DNA of 64,000 nucleotides from Cellulophaga sp. HaHa_2_95 (GTDB taxonomy: Bacteria; Bacteroidota; Bacteroidia; Flavobacteriales; Flavobacteriaceae). The position numbers and the translations under genes are program-made. Every line of letters begins with the position of its first letter. Positions within the stretch are counted from its first letter, which is position 1. The DNA is taken from assembly GCF_019278565.1 (NCBI RefSeq), contig NZ_CP058988.1, positions 868,001-932,000 of the forward strand. Reading direction: 5' to 3'. The notes beneath the pieces are model-generated. The model saw only the letters and a program-made list of their open reading frames with translations, was not told where the DNA came from and ran no database searches. This document shows positions 33,875-39,896 of the stretch, piece by piece.

Positions 33875-35415
33875 CAGCATTTTCAAACCAAGACAAACAA
33901 CAATTAGTTTCTAAAGGAATAGCAGCCGAAAAGGTTTTGAAACAAATAGAAACGTTCAAAGAAGGTATTCCATTCGTAAAATTAGAGAAAGCAGCAGTTG
34001 TAGACGGAGGAATACTAAAATTCTCTGCCGAGGAGGAGAAGAAGTTTATCGAATCTTTTGATGCTGAAAAAAATAAAAAATCCTTATTAAAATTCGTTCC
34101 TGCATCTGGTGCGGCATCACGTATGTTTAAAGCCTTTTTTAATTTCTTGGAAAAATACAATCCGGAAGAAGAAGAGTTAGATGCTTATATAAGCAGAACA
34201 GGAGATAAAGACATAAAGAAGTTTTCTGAGGAGTTGATTCACTTACCTTTTTACGAAATAATACAATTAAGAATAAAAGGCACATATACTACTGAAGGTG
34301 AAGAATTATTCCTTTTCGTGAAAGAAATGCTGAGTGAGCAAGGTTTAAATTATGGCTTTTACCCTAAAGGCCTATTACCATTTCATAATTATGGCGATTA
34401 TGCTGCGACGCCATTTGAAGAGCATTTGAAAGAGGCTGCGCTATATGCAAGTGCGGAAGGGGAGGCTAATTTACACTTTACCATATCTGAGCAACATGGT
34501 GAGATGTTTAATAACGAGTTTGATACCATAAAGGAGCGTGTGTCTGCAGTGACAAACGCTTCATTTAATGTAAGTTACTCTTTCCAAAAAGCGGAAACAG
34601 ATACTGTTGCTGTTACTATGGATAATAAAATTTTCAGAGAGCTAAACGGTTCTATACTTTTTAGACCAGGAGGTCATGGCGCGCTGATAGAAAATTTAAA
34701 TGAGCAAGACGCAGATATCATTTTTATAAAAAATATCGATAATGTGGTGCCTTCAAGAAATATTGAAGAAGTAGCCAATAGTAAAAAAGTATTAGCGGGA
34801 CTTCTAATAGAACTTCAGAATAAAGCATTTAAATATGCTCAGGTGTTGGAAGATAAATCGAGCTTAAATTTTGATACAATGATGGAGATTAAGTCGTTCT
34901 TAGAGAAAGATTTAAACGCTAGATTTTCAGCTATTTTTGAAAGTTATACGATTGATGAGCAGATAGAGATTCTCATCGATAAAATAAACAGACCGATTCG
35001 TATTTGTGGAATGGTGAAAAATGAAGGAGAGCCTGGAGGAGGGCCTTTCTGGATTAAAGGTGCTAAAGGTAATGCATCGCTTCAGATTATAGAATCTGCA
35101 CAGATAGATGCTTCAAATGCCAGTCAAATGAGTATTTTAAAAAATTCTACACATTTTAATCCAGTAGACTTAGTATGTGGGGTAAAGAATTCTAAAGGAG
35201 AGAAATTCAACTTAATAAATTTTGTAGATGTAAAGCAAGGCTTTATTACGGAAAAAACTAAAGACGGTAAGGAGCTAAAAGCCTTAGAGCTTCCGGGTCT
35301 ATGGAACGGAGCAATGGCTTTCTGGAATACTATTTTTGTAGAAGTACCACTAGTAACCTTTAATCCTGTAAAAACAGTGAACGATTTATTTAAAAAATCG
35401 CATCAGGTAAGCTAG
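33871..35415 (+). CDS. DUF4301 family protein
   Basis: This 514-residue soluble protein overlaps the kinase gene by 4 nt (ATGA). DUF4301 members look like a nucleotidyltransferase-type fold: KFVPASGAASRMFKAF near 64-79 resembles a glycine-rich sugar-nucleotide loop, GILFRPGGHGALIENLNE-like residues lie near 266-283, and DIIFIKNIDNVVP follows. RICGMVKNEGEPGGGPFW is a strongly conserved block. The reaction is unknown. Operon position suggests a link to vitamin or cofactor metabolism, but it could be an independent passenger. Confidence 0.8.
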   Translation: MTAFSNQDKQQLVSKGIAAEKVLKQIETFKEGIPFVKLEKAAVVDGGILKFSAEEEKKFIESFDAEKNKKSLLKFVPASGAASRMFKAFFNFLEKYNPEEEELDAYISRTGDKDIKKFSEELIHLPFYEIIQLRIKGTYTTEGEELFLFVKEMLSEQGLNYGFYPKGLLPFHNYGDYAATPFEEHLKEAALYASAEGEANLHFTISEQHGEMFNNEFDTIKERVSAVTNASFNVSYSFQKAETDTVAVTMDNKIFRELNGSILFRPGGHGALIENLNEQDADIIFIKNIDNVVPSRNIEEVANSKKVLAGLLIELQNKAFKYAQVLEDKSSLNFDTMMEIKSFLEKDLNARFSAIFESYTIDEQIEILIDKINRPIRICGMVKNEGEPGGGPFWIKGAKGNASLQIIESAQIDASNASQMSILKNSTHFNPVDLVCGVKNSKGEKFNLINFVDVKQGFITEKTKDGKELKALELPGLWNGAMAFWNTIFVEVPLVTFNPVKTVNDLFKKSHQVS

Positions 35416-35431
35416 GGAGTGTAGTTTAAAG

Positions 35432-35479
35432 TGTGTAAATTTTATACATATTTATAGGGAAAAGACACACATATATACA
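35432..35479 (+). promoter_or_regulatory. Upstream activator sites of PepSY-like gene 1
   Basis: TGTGTA-AATTT-TATACA (35432-35448) is an imperfect palindrome of the TGTATA-N5-TATACA type. A second TATACA half-site ends at 35479. Their centres lie 130 and 99 nt upstream of the C of the -12 element, matching the spacing in the other four copies. The sites lie between the DUF4301 stop and its terminator. Confidence 0.65.
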
Positions 35480-35503
35480 TAGTACACCAACATTTAAATT
35501 ATA

Positions 35504-35538
35504 AAAACCTCTGTAAATCAATGATTTACAGAGGTTTT
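35504..35538. terminator. Hairpin terminator after DUF4301, inside the enhancer-promoter spacer
   Basis: AAAACCTCTGTAAATC (35504-35519) pairs perfectly with GATTTACAGAGGTTTT (35523-35538) around AAT. It ends the DUF4301 message and lies between the activator sites and the sigma-54-like promoter of the next gene. Confidence 0.88.
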
Positions 35539-35555
35539 CTGTTTTTGAATGATTA

Positions 35556-35571
35556 TGGCACTATTGTTTCT
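35556..35571 (+). promoter_or_regulatory. Sigma-54-like promoter of PepSY-like gene 1
   Basis: TGGCACTATTGTTTCT fits TGGCAC-N5-TTGCW except that the -13 G is T. The -12 C lies 52 nt before the ATG. All five paralogues share this deviation. Confidence 0.6.
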
Positions 35572-35621
35572 TTATACTAATCGAGTTTAAAAAACAAATG
35601 TAGAATTTAATTACACGATAT

Positions 35622-35927
35622 ATGAAACAGTTAGTATTTGCAACAGCATTAGCCATAGGAAGTTTAGGTACTATAACAGCAACAGAAACTACTCCGATAT
35701 TCCATGATGGTATTATGGAGGGGATATTTGCTCAAGATTTTTCGGAGATAAAGATAGAGGCCTTACCAGAGGAAATTACTGCAGCTCTAGCTAAAAATTT
35801 TCCGGGAGCAACAATTTCTCAAGCTTTTGTAAATGAAGAAGCAGAATATAAATTAATAGTAACCAGCGAGGCTGGGGAAGAAATGGAATTATATGCCGAT
35901 GCCGAGGGGAACTGGTTAGATATGTAA
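35622..35927 (+). CDS. Small exported PepSY-like protein 1 (divergent member)
   Basis: This is a 101-residue exported protein: signal peptide (about 1-20, ending TITATE), then an acidic linker and a single PepSY-like unit (FSEIKIEALPEEITAALAKN, then YKLIVTS, ending LYADAEGNWLDM). It aligns along its length with the four tandem copies downstream but is clearly diverged from them. It shares their promoter and activator-site layout, so it belongs to the same regulon. Such small PepSY-like proteins are periplasmic; function is unknown, and a chaperone-like or inhibitor role in the envelope is only a guess. Confidence 0.8.
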   Translation: MKQLVFATALAIGSLGTITATETTPIFHDGIMEGIFAQDFSEIKIEALPEEITAALAKNFPGATISQAFVNEEAEYKLIVTSEAGEEMELYADAEGNWLDM

Positions 35928-35963
35928 GAATTTGTTAGTAGATAAAGTTAGTTAGTTTGGTTT

Positions 35964-35998
35964 AAAAGGAGTTGCGGGGGCAACTCCTTTTTTTTGTG
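35964..35998 (+). terminator. Terminator after PepSY-like gene 1
   Basis: AAAAGGAGTTGC (35964-35975) pairs with GCAACTCCTTTT (35980-35991) around GGGG, followed by more T residues. Confidence 0.9.
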
Positions 35999-36107
35999 CA
36001 TAAAATTCACTAGCACAAAGGTTTTGGCGTCGCTATTGATTTTCTAATAACACAAATTTTGGTGGAGCGGCAAGTAGTTTATGTTTGCTATCATAGGTAG
36101 TGATTTT

Positions 36108-36154
36108 TGTATACAAATTATACAACAGCTCTTAAGATTACCCAATACTATACA
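36108..36154 (+). promoter_or_regulatory. Upstream activator sites of PepSY-like gene 2
   Basis: TGTATACAAATTATACA (36108-36124) is a perfect inverted repeat with a 5-nt spacer, the best copy in the array. TTACCCAATACTATACA (36138-36154) is the second, half-conserved site, 30 bp further on. Centres are 129 and 99 nt upstream of the -12 C. Confidence 0.7.
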
Positions 36155-36230
36155 GATTGGTTCTTAATGAAAATAATATAAATCACTATAAATCATGTGT
36201 TTAGTGTTTTAAAATCCTGTTTTTGTGTTT

Positions 36231-36246
36231 CGGCATTATATTTTCA
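36231..36246 (+). promoter_or_regulatory. Sigma-54-like promoter of PepSY-like gene 2
   Basis: CGGCATTATATTTTCA has GGCA at -24 and TTTC at -12 with the correct sigma-54 spacing. It ends 48 nt before the ATG. Confidence 0.6.
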
Positions 36247-36293
36247 ATAGAAGTAATAAGTTTAATAATTAATAACACTAAAATATAGATATC

Positions 36294-36599
36294 ATGAAAA
36301 AATTAATTTTAGCATCAGCATTTGCATTTGTAGGTTTAACAGCATTTGCTCAAACAGGAGAAGAAGTAGCAATGGCAGAAACAGCAGTAGTTTCGGCAAC
36401 ACAAGATAGTTTTTCAGAAATTGAAACATCAGCATTACCAGAAGCGGTTTCTTCTGCGGTTGCGACAAACTATCCGTCTGCAACAATTGATAAGGCATAC
36501 GTGAACGATCAAAAACAATACAAATTAGAAGTTTCATTAGAAGACGGTACTTCAGGTACACTATACGCTGATGAAAATGGTAATTGGATTGAAATGTAA
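36294..36599 (+). CDS. Small exported PepSY-like protein 2 (array copy A)
   Basis: This is a 101-residue protein with signal peptide MKKLILASAFAFVGLTAFAQ (cleavage after AQ likely). An acidic stretch and the PepSY-like core follow: FSEIETSALPEAVSSAV, YPSATIDKAYVNDQKQYKLEV, and the tail TLYADENGNWIEM. The core fits the PepSY-like/beta-lactamase-inhibitor-like family (one alpha plus beta-hairpin unit). It should be periplasmic or secreted. First of four tandem near-identical copies. Its expression is probably controlled by the sigma-54 activator encoded just after the array. Confidence 0.82.
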   Translation: MKKLILASAFAFVGLTAFAQTGEEVAMAETAVVSATQDSFSEIETSALPEAVSSAVATNYPSATIDKAYVNDQKQYKLEVSLEDGTSGTLYADENGNWIEM

Positions 36600-36638
36600 T
36601 AATACCCCATAATTATTTTTTATCAATTTAGTTTGTTG

Positions 36639-36672
36639 AAAGGGACTGTATCATATACAGTCCCTTTTTTTG
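36639..36672 (+). terminator. Terminator after PepSY-like gene 2
   Basis: AAAGGGACTGTAT (36639-36651) and ATACAGTCCCTTT (36655-36667) pair around CAT, followed by T residues. Confidence 0.9.
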
Positions 36673-36701
36673 TTTGGAGGGTCCGATAGCATAGTAGTAT
36701 T

Positions 36702-36748
36702 TGGATACATATTATACAATACCCGTAAAGTTTACCCGAAAGTATACA
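36702..36748 (+). promoter_or_regulatory. Upstream activator sites of PepSY-like gene 3
   Basis: TGGATA-CATAT-TATACA (36702-36718) and TTACCC-GAAAG-TATACA (36732-36748). Centres are 129 and 99 nt upstream of the -12 C. The surrounding bases have drifted, yet the half-sites and spacing are kept, which argues for function. Confidence 0.68.
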
Positions 36749-36824
36749 AGCCCGATAGTCTTGTTAAAAACTTAACTATATATAAATCAGTTGTTTATGG
36801 TTTAAAAATCCGATTTTTGTGTTT

Positions 36825-36840
36825 CGGCATCATATTTTCA
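36825..36840 (+). promoter_or_regulatory. Sigma-54-like promoter of PepSY-like gene 3
   Basis: CGGCATCATATTTTCA differs from the copies at 36231, 37422 and 38020 only inside the non-conserved spacer (one T to C). It ends 49 nt before the ATG. Confidence 0.6.
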
Positions 36841-36888
36841 ATAGAAGTACTAAGTTCAATTATAGATAACACTTAAAATATAGATATT

Positions 36889-37194
36889 ATGAAAAAAATA
36901 ATTTTAGCATCAGCATTTGCATTTGTAGGTTTAACAGCAGTTGCTCAAACAGGAGAAGAAGTAGCAATGTCAGAAACAATAGTAGTTTCAGCAACGCAAG
37001 ACAGTTTTTCGGAAATCGAAACATCAGCATTACCAGAAGCGGTTTCTTCAGCGGTAGCGACAAATTACCCGTCTGCAGCGATTGATAAGGCGTATGTAAA
37101 TGATCAAAAACAATATAAAATAGAAGTTTCGTTAGAAGGTGGTACTACAGGTACACTTTATGCTGATGAAAATGGGAATTGGATTGAAATGTAA
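36889..37194 (+). CDS. Small exported PepSY-like protein 3 (array copy B)
   Basis: This 101-residue copy differs from copy A at about ten positions. These include Lys-Ile-Ile in the signal peptide (MKKIILAS), a Ser for Ala in VAMSET, Ala for Thr in YPSAAIDK, and EGGTTGTLY where the others have EDGTSGTLY. The last change affects a beta-turn in the PepSY-like core. The signal peptide, the ALPEAVSSAV helix and the NWIEM tail are kept. It is the most diverged of the four tandem copies in both gene and upstream region, suggesting that the array is not being fully homogenised. Confidence 0.82.
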   Translation: MKKIILASAFAFVGLTAVAQTGEEVAMSETIVVSATQDSFSEIETSALPEAVSSAVATNYPSAAIDKAYVNDQKQYKIEVSLEGGTTGTLYADENGNWIEM

Positions 37195-37235
37195 TAACAC
37201 CAGTAATTGATTTGTATCAAGTTAGTTTGGTTGAG

Positions 37236-37266
37236 AGGGACTGTATTTTATACAGTCCCTTTCTTT
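37236..37266 (+). terminator. Terminator after PepSY-like gene 3
   Basis: AGGGACTGTAT (37236-37246) and ATACAGTCCCT (37250-37260) pair around TTT, followed by a T-rich tail. Confidence 0.88.
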
Positions 37267-37298
37267 TATTTCAGACGTAGTGTAACCTACATATTGTT

Positions 37299-37345
37299 TG
37301 TTTACAAATTATACAGTAGGTCTATATTTTACCCAATACTACACA
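37299..37345 (+). promoter_or_regulatory. Upstream activator sites of PepSY-like gene 4
   Basis: TGTTTA-CAAAT-TATACA (37299-37315) and TTACCC-AATAC-TACACA (37329-37345). Centres are 129 and 99 nt upstream of the -12 C. Confidence 0.68.
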
Positions 37346-37421
37346 GGTTTATTTTTAGCGAAAATAATGTAATACACTGTATATTAGATATTTAATTTTT
37401 TAAAATCCTGTTTTTGTGTTT

Positions 37422-37437
37422 CGGCATTATATTTTCA
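37422..37437 (+). promoter_or_regulatory. Sigma-54-like promoter of PepSY-like gene 4
   Basis: CGGCATTATATTTTCA, identical to the element of gene 2, ends 50 nt before the ATG. Confidence 0.6.
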
Positions 37438-37486
37438 ATAGAAGTAATAAGTTTAATAATTAATAACACTTTAAAATATACATATT

Positions 37487-37792
37487 ATGAAAAAATTAAT
37501 TTTAGCATCAGCATTTGCATTTGTAGGTTTAACAGCAATTGCTCAAACAGGAGAAGAAGTAGCAATGGCAGAAACAATTGTAGTTTCGGCAACACAAGAT
37601 AGTTTTTCAGAAATTGAAACATCAGCATTACCAGAAGCGGTTTCTTCTGCAGTGTCTTCAAACTATCCATCTGCAACAGTTGATAAAGCATACGTAAACG
37701 ATCAGAAACAATACAAATTAGAGGTTTCATTAGAAGACGGTACTTCAGGTACCCTTTATGCTGATGAAAACGGGAATTGGATAGAAATGTAA
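37487..37792 (+). CDS. Small exported PepSY-like protein 4 (array copy C)
   Basis: This is a 101-residue exported protein of the tandem family. It differs from copy A mainly by Ile for Phe before the signal cleavage region (TAIAQ), Ile-Val for Ala-Val after the AET segment, VSSNYPS where copy A has VATNYPS, and Val for Ile in ATVDKAY. The DNA between copies C and D, including terminator and activator sites, is nearly the same, so these two are probably the latest duplication. Same predicted location and core as the other copies. Confidence 0.82.
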   Translation: MKKLILASAFAFVGLTAIAQTGEEVAMAETIVVSATQDSFSEIETSALPEAVSSAVSSNYPSATVDKAYVNDQKQYKLEVSLEDGTSGTLYADENGNWIEM

Positions 37793-37833
37793 TAAGACCA
37801 TTGACAAATTTGTATCACGTTAGTTTGGTTGAG

Positions 37834-37864
37834 AGGGACTGTATTTTATACAGTCCCTTTCTTT
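37834..37864 (+). terminator. Terminator after PepSY-like gene 4
   Basis: AGGGACTGTAT (37834-37844) and ATACAGTCCCT (37848-37858) pair around TTT, followed by a T-rich tail. Confidence 0.88.
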
Positions 37865-37896
37865 TATTTTAGACGTAGTGTAACCTATAGATTATT

Positions 37897-37943
37897 TGTT
37901 TACAAATTATACAGTAGGCCTAAATTTTACCCAATACTATACA
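37897..37943 (+). promoter_or_regulatory. Upstream activator sites of PepSY-like gene 5
   Basis: TGTTTA-CAAAT-TATACA (37897-37913) and TTACCC-AATAC-TATACA (37927-37943). Centres are 129 and 99 nt upstream of the -12 C. Confidence 0.68.
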
Positions 37944-38019
37944 GGTCGGTTTTTGATTAAAAAAATATAAAATACTGTAAATCAGTTATTTAATTTTTTA
38001 AAATGCTGTTTTTGTGTTT

Positions 38020-38035
38020 CGGCATTATATTTTCA
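38020..38035 (+). promoter_or_regulatory. Sigma-54-like promoter of PepSY-like gene 5
   Basis: CGGCATTATATTTTCA, identical to those of genes 2 and 4, ends 50 nt before the ATG. Confidence 0.6.
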
Positions 38036-38084
38036 ATAGAAGTAATAAGTTTAATAATTAATAACACTTTAAAATATACATATT

Positions 38085-38390
38085 ATGAAAAAATTAATTT
38101 TAGCATCAGCATTTGCATTTGTAGGTTTAACAGCAGTTGCTCAAACAGGAGAAGAAGTAGCAATGGCAGAAACAACTGTAGTTTCAGCAACACAAGATAG
38201 CTTCTCGGAAATCGAAACATCAGCATTGCCAGAAGCGGTTTCTTCTGCAGTCTCTTCAAATTATCCATCTGCAACAATTGATAAGGCATATGTAAACGAT
38301 CAAAAACAATACAAATTGGAGGTTTCATTAGAAGACGGTACTTCAGGTACACTTTATGCTGATGAAAACGGGAATTGGATTGAAATGTAA
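38085..38390 (+). CDS. Small exported PepSY-like protein 5 (array copy D)
   Basis: This is a 101-residue exported protein, last of the tandem copies. It matches copy A closely, with TAVAQ at the end of the signal peptide, Thr-Val after AET, and VSSNYPSATIDK as in copy C. The PepSY-like core and LYADENGNWIEM tail are unchanged. Its terminator lies about 100 bp before the response-regulator gene. The regulator has its own housekeeping-type promoter, so it is not simply read through from the array. Confidence 0.82.
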   Translation: MKKLILASAFAFVGLTAVAQTGEEVAMAETTVVSATQDSFSEIETSALPEAVSSAVSSNYPSATIDKAYVNDQKQYKLEVSLEDGTSGTLYADENGNWIEM

Positions 38391-38429
38391 CAACACCAGT
38401 AATTGATTTGTATCAAGTTAGTTTGGTTG

Positions 38430-38464
38430 AAAGGGACTGTATTTTATACAGTCCCTTTCTTTTT
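38430..38464 (+). terminator. Terminator after PepSY-like gene 5
   Basis: AAAGGGACTGTAT (38430-38442) and ATACAGTCCCTTT (38446-38458) pair around TTT, followed by a T-rich tail. Confidence 0.9.
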
Positions 38465-38503
38465 TTAAGATAATTTTAAAACGTTTCATCAGTCTGAATG
38501 AGG

Positions 38504-38511
38504 TATATTTG
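38504..38511 (+). promoter_or_regulatory. -7 promoter element of the NtrC-type regulator gene
   Basis: TATATTTG is an exact TAnnTTTG match, 33 nt before the ATG at 38544. The regulator therefore appears to be made from a housekeeping promoter, unlike its presumed targets. Confidence 0.65.
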
Positions 38512-38543
38512 ACGTACGTATATAGGACCACAATACTTAGCTT

Positions 38544-39896
38544 ATGCCTAGAATTTTAATAATTGAAGATGATGCCGCTTTTTGTCAAATGTTACAACGC
38601 TTTCTAACAAAGAAAGGGTATGAGGTAGAGACAAGCTTTACGGCAGAAGATGCTAAACAAAAATTTAAAGTTGGTGCATTTGAAATGGTTATTACAGATC
38701 TACGTTTACCCAATTACGACGGGATAGAATTATTAACAGATATCAAAACAATGAATGCTAAGGTTCCTGTTTTGGTTATGACGAGTTATGCTGAGGTGTC
38801 TACAGCAGTAACTGCGATGAAAAAGGGTGCTTTTGATTATATCTCCAAACCGTTTACTCCAGAAGAGATGGTAATGCTTGTAGAAAATGCATTGGATCAA
38901 AAAACAACGCCGGTAGAAAAAAATGCAGAGCCAAAGGCCAAGGAGTCCCAAGATAAAGTGGAGGTAAGTGCAAGTAACGGTATTAAAGGAATTAGTGAAG
39001 CCTCTAAAAAGTTGCATGAATACATAAAATTGGTGGCGCCTACAGATATGTCTATTCTCATTACCGGAGAAAGTGGTACGGGAAAAGAGGTTACGGCAAA
39101 GTCTATTCATGATACCAGTAAAAGAAAAGGTTTTAATTTTATAGCAGTAGATTGTGGAGCTATCCCAAAAGAGATTGCAACAAGCGAATTTTTTGGTCAT
39201 GTCAAAGGGAGTTTTACCGGTGCTATCGAAGATAAGATAGGTCATTTTGAAGCTGCAAATGGCGGCACACTGTTCTTAGATGAAATAGGAAATCTTTCTT
39301 ATGAAAATCAAATACAACTCCTAAGAGCGCTTCAGGAACGAAAAATTAAAAGAGTAGGGAGTACCAAAGAAATTTCTGTAGATGTTCGTGTTATTACCGC
39401 GACTAACGAAGATTTAGTAGAAGCGGTTGAAAAGGGAACATTTAGAGAAGATTTGTACCATAGGATTAATGAATTCTCTATAGAAACACCTTCGCTGCAA
39501 GAACGTTTTGAAGACTTGCCATTGTTTGCAGATTTTTTCTTAGATAAGGCAAACAAGTCTCTTGATAAACGTGTGATGGGTTTTTCAGATGAGACTACCG
39601 CCGTATTTAAAGCCTATCATTGGCCTGGGAATTTAAGAGAATTACAGAATATTATCAAAAGATCTGTTTTACTTACTACAGGAGATATCATCCAAACAGA
39701 AGTATTACCAAAAGAGCTTTTTGAGGTCAACAAAAAAATAGCGCCCGATAATTTCTCTAAAGATGCTTACGAGAAAGATCAAATTATAAAAGCTTTAAAA
39801 GAAACAAATTTCAATAAATCTAAAGCGGCAAAATTATTGAAGGTTACTCGCAAGACTTTATACAATAAAATTAATCAGTATAATCTGGATTTATAG
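38544..39896 (+). CDS. Sigma-54-dependent response regulator, NtrC family
   Basis: This 450-residue activator has the classic three parts. A receiver domain (1-120) has phospho-acceptor Asp52 in VITDLRLP. The AAA+ domain (about 145-375) has Walker A GESGTGKE at 175-182, GSFTGA at 222-227 (the GAFTGA loop that contacts sigma-54) and GGTLFLDEIG. A Fis-type helix-turn-helix (about 425-450, NKSKAAKLLKVTRKTLYNKI) completes it. It should bind paired upstream sites and remodel sigma-54 polymerase. The five adjacent PepSY-like genes, each with paired palindromes and a -24/-12-like element, are the obvious candidate targets. Confidence 0.95.
   Translation: MPRILIIEDDAAFCQMLQRFLTKKGYEVETSFTAEDAKQKFKVGAFEMVITDLRLPNYDGIELLTDIKTMNAKVPVLVMTSYAEVSTAVTAMKKGAFDYISKPFTPEEMVMLVENALDQKTTPVEKNAEPKAKESQDKVEVSASNGIKGISEASKKLHEYIKLVAPTDMSILITGESGTGKEVTAKSIHDTSKRKGFNFIAVDCGAIPKEIATSEFFGHVKGSFTGAIEDKIGHFEAANGGTLFLDEIGNLSYENQIQLLRALQERKIKRVGSTKEISVDVRVITATNEDLVEAVEKGTFREDLYHRINEFSIETPSLQERFEDLPLFADFFLDKANKSLDKRVMGFSDETTAVFKAYHWPGNLRELQNIIKRSVLLTTGDIIQTEVLPKELFEVNKKIAPDNFSKDAYEKDQIIKALKETNFNKSKAAKLLKVTRKTLYNKINQYNLDL

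Larger units (their letters stand above)
35999..36293 (+). promoter_or_regulatory. Intergenic region upstream of PepSY-like gene 2
   Basis: Between this terminator and the next ATG, the first 100 bp hold nothing I recognise. The rest contains the activator sites (36108-36154), an AT-rich spacer and the sigma-54-like element (36231-36246). Confidence 0.6.
36101..38460 (+). repeat. Tandem array of four near-identical gene-plus-regulator units
   Basis: Four units follow one another with ATG-to-ATG distances of 595, 598 and 598 bp. Each has, in order, two activator sites, an AT-rich spacer, a sigma-54-like promoter, a 101-codon gene and a GGGACTGTAT/ATACAGTCCC terminator. Coding parts are almost identical. 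Intergenic DNA of units 3 and 4 is closest, and unit 2 is the most diverged. This points to repeated tandem duplication of a complete transcription unit. Confidence 0.9.

Noticed and set aside
36292..38352. Open reverse-strand readings of 60-90 codons repeated across the PepSY-like genes
   Set aside because: They are leucine-rich shadows of the real coding strand, recur only because the genes are duplicated, and lack promoters or start context.
36639..38458. TGTAT-N3-ATACA inside the array terminators as extra activator sites
   Set aside because: Half-sites look similar, but the spacing is 3 nt rather than 5, they are part of a GC-topped terminator stem, and they lie downstream of the genes at no fixed distance from the promoters.
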